In this document: in pieces, positions 18,352 through 27,135 of the stretch
Numbering within the stretch: the stretch's first letter is position 1
Layout: every line of letters starts with the position of its first letter
DNA from: Peptoniphilaceae bacterium
Lineage (GTDB): Bacteria > Bacillota > Clostridia > Tissierellales > Peptoniphilaceae
Assembly (NCBI GenBank): GCA_902363535.1
Contig: CABJAE010000012.1
Location: forward strand, 7,974-71,973
Reading direction: 5' to 3'
DNA length: 64,000 bases
Notes under the pieces: generated by a model
What the model saw: only the letters and a program-made list of their open reading frames with translations
The model's database searches: none
What the model was told of the DNA's origin: nothing
Program-made: the position numbers and the translations under genes

Positions 18352-18949
18352 ATTTAGAATTGCATAAACAATTTAATAATTTCATAAGAGATACCATAAG
18401 AACAGTAAATCAAATCGGTTTACTATTTTTTCTTTGCTCAAAATTAGAAAGAAAGGCGCAACATAGTCAAGTATATGGACACAATTTTTAAATACTTCTT
18501 TGCAGCTACACGATAAATATCATGCAAAATAGCCGAATCAAAAAATGATGAGTGAAACAAAATAAAGATGATCGACCTTATAAAATCAATAGGTTTTGTA
18601 GATAAAGGCGCGACGGTAGGAGCAGGTGTTGGTGGGCTTGATCGCTTCTTCCAAGTCTCGTAGCATGGCGAGAGTGTAGTATTGATGTCAAGAACTAAGT
18701 AAAATTAAGAAACCCTTGCCACTGAACTTGATCATGAATTTGTCTCAAAGTTTACTAAAGAGTTTATGGAATTATATAATGGGATTTTTAAAACGAAGAC
18801 AAATTAGAATTTGTAGAATAGGTTGTTTATATTGGCTTAATAAAAAAACAGCATTGCAACTGTTGGTTGACATATTTCCAAGGTGGCTTGGTAGCCATGA
18901 AATCGATTGGTTTGATATAACTAAACCATAAAAGAAAGGAGGGTGCGTT
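18352..18949. other. Remnant region without an intact gene
   Basis: About 600 bases with only broken frames. The plus strand reads ELDHEFVSKFTKEFMELYNG near 18,724-18,783 and then a stop. A GC-rich block at 18,586-18,690 reads on the minus strand as a possible C-terminus (next entry). The composition jumps within the region, which suggests a join of pieces from different sources. Confidence 0.5.
18586..18690 (-). pseudogene. GC-rich C-terminal gene fragment of unknown origin
   Basis: The minus strand reads HQYYTLAMLRDLEEAIKP and goes on to FIYKTY and a stop. The base composition is much richer in G and C than the flanks and resembles the host genes further right. No start and no recognisable family. 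Confidence 0.3.
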
Positions 18950-19573
18950 ATGAACATGGCAGACAGAATACGGTATTTGAGAAAAACAAAAGGAATTTCA
19001 CAGGAGGAACTTGTAGGCAAGATAGGAGTATCTCGGCAGGCAGTTTCAAAATGGGAAAGCGAACAAAGCTTGCCGTATTTAGAAAAAATAATTACCATGA
19101 GCGATTACTTCGGAGTTACAACCGATTATATTCTAAAAGGAATTGAACCGGTTGCAGATAAAGAGCAGAAAAGCTCTGAACTAAAAAGCAAGATACTATA
19201 TATCGCATCAACAGCATTTGTTGCGATTGGGTTATTTAGTGCTTTTGCAGGCTGGCATGAAACGCAAACCATGTATACCGTATGGGGTTCAATGATTATT
19301 CAGGCCGTTGGAATTGCCGGATACTTTGTAGGGCGGTTACTCTCTGTAGCAAGGCCGCCTTTTGCTGTCAACTGGCTTAATCTCAGCGGGTTCTTGTTCA
19401 TGCCTCTTTCTATGGTTACGGGTGCAATTTCTATCGCATTTTTTAAACAAGGGTGGATTGCCCCATACCCTATCAGCATTGATCATGTTGTATTGTTTGT
19501 TATAGCGTATATTAGTATTTGCGTCATAAGCTTTCTTGTGTTGAAAAGACGAACAACAGAAGTCCGGGTTTGA
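18950..19573 (+). CDS. XRE-family regulator with C-terminal membrane domain
   Basis: The protein has 207 residues. Residues 4-60 are an HTH_3 domain (IRYLRKTKGISQEELVGKIG then SRQAVSKWESEQSLPYL). A linker and four hydrophobic segments follow (about residues 80-100, 110-130, 138-162, 178-198). Membrane-anchored XRE regulators of this form often control a neighbouring transporter or sense envelope state. AAAGGAGGGTGCG precedes the ATG. The gene is isolated between remnants. Confidence 0.85.
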   Translation: MNMADRIRYLRKTKGISQEELVGKIGVSRQAVSKWESEQSLPYLEKIITMSDYFGVTTDYILKGIEPVADKEQKSSELKSKILYIASTAFVAIGLFSAFAGWHETQTMYTVWGSMIIQAVGIAGYFVGRLLSVARPPFAVNWLNLSGFLFMPLSMVTGAISIAFFKQGWIAPYPISIDHVVLFVIAYISICVISFLVLKRRTTEVRV

Positions 19574-19600
19574 TGACAACTCCCGGTTTGTCGAGGTAAT

Positions 19601-19637
19601 GCCTTTTAACGATAACCTTATTCTATCGTTAAAAAGC
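19601..19637 (+). terminator. Terminator at the start of repeat copy B
   Basis: GCCTTTTAACGATA pairs with TATCGTTAAAAAGC. It is the counterpart of the hairpin at 16,505 and lies 28 bases after the XRE gene. Confidence 0.7.
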
Positions 19638-19803
19638 ATGTGGATATGTTTCCACATTCAGACAAGACTTCATGACATACTTAGTGTTCACTCGTTTCAT
19701 GCTGAGGCCATTGCCCTTCTTGTAAGAAGATAATGTCTTGATCATGCCAAGAATCTCCAAGAGAAGCGCCCGCCGGGGCGATTCGATTGGCAAGATTTGA
19801 TGG
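19603..19803. repeat. Dispersed repeat, copy B, with rlmD fragment
   Basis: Second copy of the repeat at 16,508-16,708. It carries the rlmD-like reading VHSFHAEAIALLV at 19,686-19,724 on the plus strand, then the same roughly 100-base block ending CGATTCGATTGGCAAGATT. Copy A resumes methyltransferase coding after this block, whereas copy B continues into unrelated DNA. Confidence 0.8.
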
Positions 19804-19846
19804 CGGATGTGATTCTCGTCTTCTGAAAATTAAATAAATAGCTTAT

Positions 19847-19888
19847 AAGGCTTTCGGGGTTACGGTATAATCCAGAAAGTCTTTTTTA
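19847..19888 (+). terminator. Hairpin with T-run upstream of the ATPase leader
   Basis: AGGCTTTC pairs with GAAAGTCTT, using G-T pairs, and is followed by six Ts. It has no intact gene directly upstream and may be left over from a lost gene. Confidence 0.5.
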
Positions 19889-20012
19889 TGCCGGCAGTTT
19901 TGAAAATAGAGAGAAGTATTGAAAGGAAATAACGAGAGGGAGATTGATTATAGAAAACGGAAGTACCGGAAGTAAAGAACAGATAAGCGAGTAGTTGAAA
20001 TGCTTCGCCCTA

Positions 20013-20131
20013 TTCGCGGAAGTGAATTTCAAAATAGTTCCGCTATGGAATTATTTCGAAATAGGATTGAATTTACCGGGGGCATCTCCTATACTTAAAT
20101 TAAGGTCCGCTTTGGAAATAATTTTAAATAG
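20013..20131 (+). repeat. Degenerate repeated motif ahead of the DUF4143 ATPase
   Basis: Three related units end in AAATAG or AAAATAG: 20,013-20,036, 20,037-20,065 and 20,104-20,131. The last two share a CCGCT.TGGAA core, then a variable T/A stretch. They lie directly upstream of the ATPase gene. They could be operator-like sites or slippage products. Confidence 0.35.
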
Positions 20132-20147
20132 AAAGGGGGAAGGACTT

Positions 20148-21449
20148 ATGGAGATAAAGCGGGATTATTATTTAGAGAAATTAATACGAAAAAAAGATAA
20201 CGGATTGATTAAAATAATCACAGGAATCAGGAGGAGCGGGAAATCCTACTTACTCAATCATCTGTTTTACAATCACTTACTTGAAAGCGGCGTCGATGAA
20301 AATCATATTATAAAATTTGCCTTTGACTCCGGAAGAGATCTGTTGAAAATCGGCGAAGATCTCATGGATCTGGACGTGCTGAGCGGGGAAAGATTGGTCG
20401 ATCCTAAAAAGTTTTTAGACTATATCATGAGTAAAACAAAGGGCGGCGAGAAGTTTTATATCCTCTTGGACGAAGTGCAATTGTTGGCGTCCTTTGAACA
20501 AGTATTAAACGGCTTTTTACGTCAAGATAATTTTGATGTTTATGTTACCGGGAGTAATTCTAAATTCTTATCTAAAGATGTCATCACTGAATTTGCAGGT
20601 AGGGGCGACGAAATCCATGTCATGCCTCTGGTCTTTTCTGAATTTCTTCAAACTTATGATGGCGATAAAGAAGATGCCTTTACCGACTATCAAGTCTATG
20701 GCGGTTTGCCGGCCCAAGCCTTGATGAAGACGGAAGAAGATAAGATGAATTACCTCAAGGGACAACTCGAAAATGTCTATTTGCGAGATATTGTTCACAG
20801 GTATGACATTCGCTTAACGGCCGAGCTGGAAGATTTGCTCAATATCTTGGCATCGGGCACTGCAACGCTGACCAATCCGACAAAGCTGGCATCCACCTTT
20901 TCGTCGATTAAGAAATCAAAAATATCCGCCAATACGATCGATAAATTTATCGGCTATTTTGAAGACTCCTTTATGCTGAAAAGGGTGTACAGGTATGATG
21001 TTAAGGGGAAAAAGTACATCGGAACGCCTTATAAATTATATTTTGAAGATGTGGGGCTTCGGAATGCAAGATTAAATTTTAGACAGATCGAACCGACCCA
21101 CCTTATGGAGAATATTATTTATAACGAGCTGAGATATCGAGGGTATATGGTGGATGTCGGCATGGTGGTGAAGAGGGAAAAGGATAAGAATAATAAAGAT
21201 ATAAAGAAACAGCTGGAAGTTGATTTTATCGCCAATCTGGGAAGCAAGAGATATTACATTCAATCGGCATATCGCCTTCCCTCTGTAGAAAAAATGAATC
21301 AAGAAAAAGCATCCTTGTTGACGATCGACGATTCATTTAAAAAAATCATCATTGTAAACGACCGGGTCAAACCGTTTTTAGACAAGCACGGGATACTGAC
21401 GATGAATTTATTTGACTTTTTGTTAAACAAGGAAAGTTTAGACTTCTAA
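20148..21449 (+). CDS. ATPase with AAA_14 and DUF4143 domains
   Basis: The protein has 433 residues from the ATG at 20,148, chosen because GGGGGAAGGA precedes it; the frame is open further upstream without a start signal. Walker A is GIRRSGKSYLL, Walker B is FYILLDEVQLL, and VYVTGSNSKFLS is the sensor-like motif of the AAA_14 domain. The C-terminal DUF4143 part contains LRNARLNFRQIEPTHLMENI and ends with a nuclease-like beta region (QLEVDFIA). Such proteins are frequent in anaerobes and near mobile elements. Their function is unresolved. Confidence 0.88.
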   Translation: MEIKRDYYLEKLIRKKDNGLIKIITGIRRSGKSYLLNHLFYNHLLESGVDENHIIKFAFDSGRDLLKIGEDLMDLDVLSGERLVDPKKFLDYIMSKTKGGEKFYILLDEVQLLASFEQVLNGFLRQDNFDVYVTGSNSKFLSKDVITEFAGRGDEIHVMPLVFSEFLQTYDGDKEDAFTDYQVYGGLPAQALMKTEEDKMNYLKGQLENVYLRDIVHRYDIRLTAELEDLLNILASGTATLTNPTKLASTFSSIKKSKISANTIDKFIGYFEDSFMLKRVYRYDVKGKKYIGTPYKLYFEDVGLRNARLNFRQIEPTHLMENIIYNELRYRGYMVDVGMVVKREKDKNNKDIKKQLEVDFIANLGSKRYYIQSAYRLPSVEKMNQEKASLLTIDDSFKKIIIVNDRVKPFLDKHGILTMNLFDFLLNKESLDF

Positions 21450-21528
21450 TGAATAACTTGATTGATTCGTTATGGATCTGATCCCGCAGACAAGGCTTTT
21501 CAGAAATATGAAATTTTATTCATACTGA

Positions 21529-21699
21529 TCACTCAAGTCATTACGAGACGGTGGCATTATTGTCAAGGGACTAGTCCCGAAGCAATCAACAGAATGTGTT
21601 AATGCAGAAGCCTTAGAAAATGAAGCGGGTCATGTTGTTATTGATGAAATTGGATTTTTGAACATCCACTTTACCGCCGGAAAACCATACTATTATTAA
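21529..21699 (+). pseudogene. C-terminal fragment of an unidentified protein
   Basis: A 56-codon frame begins right after a stop and has no start. It reads RDGGIIVKGLVPKQSTEC then continues to HFTAGKPYYY and a stop. The balanced, protein-like composition suggests the 3' end of a lost gene. I do not recognise the family. Confidence 0.4.
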
Positions 21700-21726
21700 T
21701 TTCAGAATCCAATAGGAGGTACATTC

Positions 21727-23058
21727 ATGAAAATAAATAAAAAGCGTAAAATCATAATTTTTACCATAGTGATTTTGTTAATAAGTTCAGTGGTAACCTT
21801 CTGTTTAATTAACAGCTATAAATTTTCATCAAAACCTATTTTTGACTTTCCTCCCTTAAAAGAGAATGAAAAATTAGATTCTGATGATTATGTCTATGAC
21901 TTCAATTATGCTTGGGATGTTTTAGAAGATTACTATCCTTATTTTGATGTGAACAGAGAACTTTTCGGTGTTGATTTTTTAGCAAATAAAAATGATTATC
22001 AAGACTATATTGCTCAAGCTAAAACAGATGAGGATTTCTATAAGCGATTTAATCAGATATTGAAAGACCTACATAATTACCATGTGAATTTAATAGGAGT
22101 AAACGAGGGAATATATCAATACTTAACATACAGAGATGCTCATAGAGTAGATTTTCGCTCAGATTTTGCAGACTTATATGAGAATAACATCGTTCAAAAT
22201 CGATATGGCATTACCAATGAATTAATTCGAGACAAGTTGTCTGAATATCACGGACAAGATTTTGAGATTCTATCAACAAATGCTAATTGCCAAGATTTAA
22301 TACCAGGTAAAATTGCACTTATCTCCATTCCTAATATGATTGGTTATGATCTGCAAAGTATAGAATTTAAAAAAGATAAAGAAAAGATTGAGTCGTACTT
22401 GCAGTTAGTTGAAAATTATGGAGCCTTAGTTATAGATATTCGTGGCAATGGCGGTGGAGATTCTCAATATTGGGAAGAGTTTTTGCTACCTCTCATTGTA
22501 AATGAAGAAGTTAGGAATTTAGAATATACATTTATTAAGGATGGTCCACTCTTCAAAAAGGTTAGAAGATATGAAGGATATAAAAGGCTTAATGCCAACA
22601 CACTAGGAGGTTTTAATTTTCCGGAGAAAACAATCAACTACCTAAAAGACTTTAGTTTTTATACGAATCATGAAAGAGTAGTTAATCCTAATAATGAATC
22701 CGTTAAATTTGGAGGAAAGATATATCTCTTAGTAGATGAAAAAGTTTTTTCATCTGCTGAAATGTTAGCTAGCTTTATGAAAGAAACAAACATTGCAACA
22801 TTAATCGGGACTACAACAGGGGGCGATGGAATTGGGACTGATCCCTTCCAAATATCATTACCTAAATCAGGTTTTGTCATGCGTTTTCCAAAACAAATGG
22901 GAGTGACAGGAAAGGGAAGCATTAATGATCTTGAAAAAACAAAGCCAGATATTACGGTCATAGATTCTAGTGTTAAATATAGTTTTGGAGAGAATCAAAT
23001 AAATATAAATGCAGACAAGTGTTTAGAAAAGGTATTGGAACTAGAGAAAACGAAATGA
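21727..23058 (+). CDS. S41-family peptidase (C-terminal processing protease-like)
   Basis: The protein has 443 residues. A hydrophobic N-terminal segment (residues 8-28) acts as signal anchor. The catalytic region contains ALVIDIRGNGGGDSQYW and VFSSAEMLASFMK, where the second Ser of VFSSAE is the usual S41 nucleophile, followed by GTTTGGDG and the Lys-containing strand. There is no PDZ domain, so it belongs to the tricorn/interphotoreceptor-type S41 group. AGGAGGTACATTC precedes the ATG. It is probably an extracytoplasmic peptidase acting on cell-surface or peptide substrates. Confidence 0.88.
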   Translation: MKINKKRKIIIFTIVILLISSVVTFCLINSYKFSSKPIFDFPPLKENEKLDSDDYVYDFNYAWDVLEDYYPYFDVNRELFGVDFLANKNDYQDYIAQAKTDEDFYKRFNQILKDLHNYHVNLIGVNEGIYQYLTYRDAHRVDFRSDFADLYENNIVQNRYGITNELIRDKLSEYHGQDFEILSTNANCQDLIPGKIALISIPNMIGYDLQSIEFKKDKEKIESYLQLVENYGALVIDIRGNGGGDSQYWEEFLLPLIVNEEVRNLEYTFIKDGPLFKKVRRYEGYKRLNANTLGGFNFPEKTINYLKDFSFYTNHERVVNPNNESVKFGGKIYLLVDEKVFSSAEMLASFMKETNIATLIGTTTGGDGIGTDPFQISLPKSGFVMRFPKQMGVTGKGSINDLEKTKPDITVIDSSVKYSFGENQININADKCLEKVLELEKTK

Positions 23059-23537
23059 TAAAAAAGCCCGACTCGAGAAGAAAATATGCGAAAGTATGGA
23101 TGTAGAAGAGGGGTGTAATGCTGAAAAACTAGGATTGGAGAATCGAGTCACTGTTGGAAATCAACTGAAAATGGAATAGATCGTTAAAATTATTATTCTA
23201 TTTGCAAATCAAATAGAATGAGACTGCTAAAAATCCTAATGATATGTTTTTCAATACTCGAAACTGCTAAAAGCCGCTGATATGTTTACGAAAATGTAAA
23301 AATGGGCTTTTTATCCATCCTGACCACTCGTTTCATGTGGAGTGTTTATGTTTAATGTCACGGGAGAAGTGCTACACGGAATAGGAAGGCCTCGAAATCA
23401 AGGGATTTTGAGTATGACACCGGAGACAGGCACATCGCCGGAGTTTTTTTCCAACAGATTGATTTTCGTCCAAAATAAAGCCAATCTGTATGAAAGCAGG
23501 CATGAGAGGATGAAGTAATGATTTAGGGGTCGGTAAA
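23059..23537. other. Gene-poor junction region
   Basis: About 480 bases of mixed composition holding the third rlmD fragment (next entry) and otherwise no supported gene. A possible hairpin CACCGGAGACAGGCACATCGCCGGAG with Ts lies around 23,420-23,450. This is where the AT-rich accessory zone gives way to host-like composition. Confidence 0.5.
23325..23384 (+). pseudogene. rlmD/rumA-type methyltransferase 3' end (fragment C)
   Basis: One frame reads HSFHVECLCLMSREKCYTE and a stop. HVExVxLMSRxK is the standard C-terminal segment of RlmD-type methyltransferases. The DNA CACTCGTTTCATGTGGAG is identical to fragment A1 at 16,594. This is the third such fragment in 7 kb and may be the original chromosomal 3' end of the disrupted gene. 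Confidence 0.6.
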
Positions 23538-23759
23538 ATGTTGATATTAAAAATTATACTAATGACGCTCGGTGTTGCATTTACAGTATTTGGATATAAG
23601 ATTTATTTTCAAGAGAAATACAATCTAATCAACGGTTTTGAAGAAGCTTATAAAGCAGGAAGGAAAACAAAACGATATGCCGAGAGAGTTGGATTGGTAG
23701 AATTGATTATTGGAATTATCCTAACTGTAATTGGAGTCTATGGGATTATTATTAAATAA
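23538..23759 (+). CDS. Small two-helix membrane protein (DUF3784-like)
   Basis: A 73-residue protein with two transmembrane helices (residues 3-18 and 48-70) separated by a charged loop (FQEKYNLINGFEEAYKAGRK and KRYAERVG). The pattern, in particular KYNLINGF, resembles small DUF3784-type membrane proteins of Firmicutes. The function is unknown. A weak AGGGG precedes the ATG. Confidence 0.65.
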   Translation: MLILKIILMTLGVAFTVFGYKIYFQEKYNLINGFEEAYKAGRKTKRYAERVGLVELIIGIILTVIGVYGIIIK

Positions 23760-23829
23760 CAAACGATTTTCAGTTTTATGAGCCGGACAAGCCTGAATCG
23801 ACGAAAAAAATGTTGAAAGGGGCGATGGA

Positions 23830-24363
23830 ATGATTCGAAAGGCAGTTTCTTCCGATCTCGATGCGGTGGTGACGATTTATAATGAAATCATCCAATTGCA
23901 AGAGGATGGGGCGATCACGGTGGGATGGATTCGTGGCGTGTACCCGACAAGGGCGACGGCAGAAGACGCGCTTCGTCGAGAAGATTTGTTTGTGATCGAA
24001 AAAGACGGCGCTATTTTGGGCTCCGCGATCATCAATCAGCTTCAGGTGGATGTCTACGCAAAGGCCAAATGGCGGCACGAGGTAGATGCCGAGAAGGTAT
24101 GGGTTCTGCACACGCTGACGATTTCTCCGAAAGCGAGCGGACTGGGACTCGGAAAGCAGTTTGTCGATTTCTATGAAAGCTATGCATTGGATCACGGATG
24201 TTGCGCGCTTCGCATGGACACAAATGAACGAAATCTGGTGGCGCGGAAGATGTACAAGAAGCTTGATTTTGAAGAAATAGATATGGTGCCTACTGTGTTT
24301 AACGGGATCCCCGATGTCAATCTGGTTCTCCTGGAGAAATATTTGGGCGACACAGAGAGGTGA
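23830..24363 (+). CDS. GNAT-family N-acetyltransferase
   Basis: A 177-residue protein beginning MIRKAVSSDLDAVVTIYNEI, the usual first helix of GNATs. The acetyl-CoA loop region is SPKASGLGLGKQFVDFY, followed by RMDTNERNLVARKMYKKLDF, the characteristic beta6-alpha4 segment. GAAAGGGGCG precedes the ATG. Base composition is host-like. The acceptor is unknown. Confidence 0.88.
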   Translation: MIRKAVSSDLDAVVTIYNEIIQLQEDGAITVGWIRGVYPTRATAEDALRREDLFVIEKDGAILGSAIINQLQVDVYAKAKWRHEVDAEKVWVLHTLTISPKASGLGLGKQFVDFYESYALDHGCCALRMDTNERNLVARKMYKKLDFEEIDMVPTVFNGIPDVNLVLLEKYLGDTER

Positions 24364-24402
24364 TTTTTACTCGTACAAAGGGAAGTTGCTTAAGGAGGCA
24401 AA

Positions 24403-24573
24403 ATGGAGGAAAAGAACGTATGGCTGATATTGGCTATGATTGCGTTCATTACGCTTATCGCTTCGATATGGATGTCATTTAACAGTGGTAAAACGGAGTA
24501 CGCATGGATCATCGGGTCCATGCTTTTCGGTATAGGATGCGGAGATCGGTATAACAAGTTGAAAAAGATGTAA
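24403..24573 (+). CDS. Small membrane protein, 56 residues
   Basis: A short ORF with AAGGAGG six bases before the ATG. Two hydrophobic segments (residues 6-24 and 34-50) surround a small polar loop, and the C-terminus is basic (DRYNKLKKM). A hairpin terminator follows. It probably is a real small protein; family not recognised. Confidence 0.65.
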   Translation: MEEKNVWLILAMIAFITLIASIWMSFNSGKTEYAWIIGSMLFGIGCGDRYNKLKKM

Positions 24574-24605
24574 AAGCATAGGGATTTCATCATCTACCGG
24601 TGGAA

Positions 24606-24632
24606 AAATCCCGCGACGAAGCGACGGGATTT
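24606..24632 (+). terminator. Hairpin after the small membrane protein
   Basis: AAATCCCG pairs with CGGGATTT across an eleven-base loop that can pair further (CG-ACGAAG-CG). Only short Ts follow. Confidence 0.5.
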
Positions 24633-24711
24633 ATGTGAAGAAAAAATAGGAAACAGATTCTGCACGGCATCTTATCCGGCTTCGATACTTTAAAAATAAA
24701 ATAACAGACTA

Positions 24712-24770
24712 TAAAGCTGTCGAAAAAATGGATTTTAGGATTTTACAAGAAATCTTGAAATCCTTTTTTT
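24712..24770 (+). repeat. Terminator-like repeat related to the element's right end
   Basis: A 14-base stem (GGATTTTAGGATTT with AAATCTTGAAATCC, using G-T pairs) is followed by seven Ts, so it can terminate. The preceding bases TATAAAGCTGTCGAAAAAATGG match TATAAGACTGTTGAAATCAATGG at 14,791-14,813, and the two regions align over about 60 bases. Confidence 0.6.
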
Positions 24771-24836
24771 CTGTTAAATCGCCGGAAGGGGACGTGGTAT
24801 AATATCTATGATAATAAGTATCAACAGGAGGCGGTT

Positions 24837-25454
24837 ATGTTTCGACGCTTTTTAGAAAATTTCAGAAAACCGGAAGACAACTTTGCCGGCAGATTGATGT
24901 TAATGAGCATGAATCGAGGCCATGAAAAATTAGCGAAGTGGGGAAGGTCTTACATAAAAATCAATAAAGAAGATGCCGTCTTGGATTTAGGCTGCGGCGG
25001 CGGGCGAAACATCGAATATTTTTTGACTCAAGGAGCCAAAGTCTACGGCATGGACCACTCGCAGACCAGTGTAAACATGGCGAGTGAGAGAAATAAAGAA
25101 GCGATCGAGTCCGGCCGATGCCAAATTCTCGTGGGCGATGTAAAGCACCTTCCCTTTAAGGATGAATCCATGGCTATTGTCACGGCCTTTGAAACGATTT
25201 ATTTTTGGAACGACATTGAGGCGTGCTTTAAAGAGATTTATCGCGTGTTAAACAGAGGCGGGAAGTTTCTCATATGCAATGAGGTCTCGTCGATGAAAAG
25301 AAAAGATGTAAGGATTTTAGCCGGGAAGATTTCCATGAAAGTCTACACACCCGACGACTTGACGAATATGCTTACGAAAGTCGGTTTTTTGTGTGATTAC
25401 CATTTAGACAGAAAAGAACAACTGGCGTTCATAGCGACCAAAACAGAGCATTGA
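24837..25454 (+). CDS. Class I SAM-dependent methyltransferase
   Basis: A 205-residue enzyme with motif I VLDLGCGGGRNIEYF near residue 45, GMDHSQTSVNMA as motif II, and IVTAFETIYFWNDIEACFKE as the catalytic segment; Methyltransf_11 type. AGGAGGCGGTT precedes the ATG. It starts a run with an ATC-hydrolase-like gene and an alpha/beta hydrolase in the same direction with short gaps, so these may act in one pathway. The substrate is unknown. Confidence 0.87.
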   Translation: MFRRFLENFRKPEDNFAGRLMLMSMNRGHEKLAKWGRSYIKINKEDAVLDLGCGGGRNIEYFLTQGAKVYGMDHSQTSVNMASERNKEAIESGRCQILVGDVKHLPFKDESMAIVTAFETIYFWNDIEACFKEIYRVLNRGGKFLICNEVSSMKRKDVRILAGKISMKVYTPDDLTNMLTKVGFLCDYHLDRKEQLAFIATKTEH

Positions 25455-25477
25455 AAGAAAGGCATGAAGGAGATTCG

Positions 25478-26104
25478 ATGAAATATCGCCGATTTTATTT
25501 TAATCTGTTTCGACATCCGATGAAAAAGGTCTTGGCGGAAACATACGGCCGAGCCTATGCCGACGAAATCATCAAAAAAAGCAAAAAAGTGTATCGAAAG
25601 CTTGTCGAAGAGGCGGAGGATATGGGCGAGTACAATCCCATGGCCTACAATGAGTTGTTTGCCCTCGTGTTTGTCGCTCCTTATTTAGCAAGCGAGAAAA
25701 AGATTCCGCCGGAAATCGCGCAGGAGATGATGCGTCGATCCCTTTATTTTGTCCGCCCGTATTTTTCTCTTGTCGACCTCAATACGAAGTGGGGGAAGGC
25801 GGCCAATAAGAAAAACATCCTGAAGTATGTCAAATGGTATACGCCGGAAAAAGAAAAGCGCTACCCCACGTCCTTTAAAGTTGATTTTGTCGGCGAGCCC
25901 TACGAGGGCGCCTGCTACTACAGAATCACCCGCTGCCCCATATGTGCCTACACCGAAAAGCTCGGCGTCGCGGAATTAATGCCCCTGTTTTGCGAGCTGG
26001 ACGAGGTGATGATTGGCCTTCAGCATGGCGTGCTTCACAGAAAAGACACCATCGCCAACGGCGCGGATTGTTGCGATTATTTTATTACAGGGGATAAAGA
26101 ATAA
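25478..26104 (+). CDS. L-2-amino-thiazoline-4-carboxylic acid hydrolase family protein
   Basis: The protein has 208 residues from the ATG at 25,478, which follows GAAGGAG. The C-terminal half contains RITRCPICAYTEKLG and FCELDEVMIGL, then a region with GADCCDYF, the conserved Cys-rich core of the ATC hydrolase family (PF14196). The reference enzyme opens a thiazoline ring on the way to cysteine; many relatives have unproven roles. The gene lies 23 bases after the methyltransferase and 52 before a hydrolase. Confidence 0.8.
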   Translation: MKYRRFYFNLFRHPMKKVLAETYGRAYADEIIKKSKKVYRKLVEEAEDMGEYNPMAYNELFALVFVAPYLASEKKIPPEIAQEMMRRSLYFVRPYFSLVDLNTKWGKAANKKNILKYVKWYTPEKEKRYPTSFKVDFVGEPYEGACYYRITRCPICAYTEKLGVAELMPLFCELDEVMIGLQHGVLHRKDTIANGADCCDYFITGDKE

Positions 26105-26155
26105 ACCGAAAGCATGGGGGAAACCGGATGGAAGGCTGTTTTCAAGGAGGGAAAA

Positions 26156-27094
26156 ATGAGTTTAACGTATAAGATCGCATCGTCCATCGTAAGGCTGCTC
26201 GGAGTCAAAAAGATGTTTTTAAAGAACAAAGAAGACATGCTCGCCTATGCAAGGAAAGAAAATGCGAAAGTGGTCTTTGATTTAAAGAAGGCAAAAAAGC
26301 GGGCCGAGAGAAAAAACTATTTCCTCTTCCACAGAGAGGTCATGGGATACAGGCTGCTTTCTTACCAAAAAAATCAAATGCCCGCCTACGGTGCGGTTCT
26401 CTATCTCTTCGGCGGCGGCATGATTACGCAGCCGGACAAATTGGATTTTTCTTTGGCGGAAAGAATCATGGAGAAAACGGGCAAAGATGTTTGGTTTTTG
26501 TTTTATCCCCTTTGTTCGGAGGATGTAAAGGTGGATAAGACATACGAAGTTTCCTTTGAAACCTATCGGCGGATGACCGAAAATTACAAGGCGGAGAACC
26601 TAAGTGTCCTCGGTTTTTCCTCCGGCGCCTGCCTGGCTCTAGGGATCTTTCTACATAATAATGCCTTGGGCAGACCCCTTCCCATGCCCGAAAAAATTAT
26701 TTCAGTTTCACCCGGCGGCATACCCGATGTCACGCTCCATGAGAACAGAGAGATATGGGAAAAGCTAAATGCGCTGAACCCTAAAGACATTATGATTGAA
26801 CCGACCTATATTAAAACGGCAAGGGAGATTGCAAAAGGAGATGCAGACCTGCCTGAATATATGTTAGACGGAACGGTAGGCGATTTTACGGACTTCCCGA
26901 AAACATACTTTTATTACGGAGAAAATGAATGCCTCTACGCCTTTGCGGACGAATTTCAAAAAGCCATGGAAAAATACCGGGCGCCCTACGAAATCATTGT
27001 GGGGAAAGGCATGTGCCACTGTTACCCTTTGGCGCGGTTTTTCAGAGAAGGCAGAGAGGCGCAGGATGAAATCATTGAATTGCTGAAGTCTTAA
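26156..27094 (+). CDS. Alpha/beta hydrolase (acetyl-esterase-like)
   Basis: The protein has 312 residues from the ATG at 26,156, preceded by CAAGGAGGG. The oxyanion-hole motif LYLFGGGMI stands in place of HGG, and the nucleophile elbow GFSSGACLALG carries the catalytic Ser. Asp/Glu near YYGENECLYA and the late GMCHCYP His complete a plausible triad. This matches the alpha/beta hydrolase fold-3 group. It is probably co-transcribed with the two genes before it. Confidence 0.82.
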   Translation: MSLTYKIASSIVRLLGVKKMFLKNKEDMLAYARKENAKVVFDLKKAKKRAERKNYFLFHREVMGYRLLSYQKNQMPAYGAVLYLFGGGMITQPDKLDFSLAERIMEKTGKDVWFLFYPLCSEDVKVDKTYEVSFETYRRMTENYKAENLSVLGFSSGACLALGIFLHNNALGRPLPMPEKIISVSPGGIPDVTLHENREIWEKLNALNPKDIMIEPTYIKTAREIAKGDADLPEYMLDGTVGDFTDFPKTYFYYGENECLYAFADEFQKAMEKYRAPYEIIVGKGMCHCYPLARFFREGREAQDEIIELLKS

Positions 27095-27113
27095 AAAGCA
27101 CAAGTTTTATGAA

Positions 27114-27135
27114 AGCATCTACGAGGGTAGGTGCT
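27114..27135 (+). terminator. Hairpin after the esterase gene
   Basis: AGCATCTAC pairs with GTAGGTGCT across a four-base loop. The T-tract is short, so it is a weak terminator or an RNA stabiliser. Confidence 0.45.
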
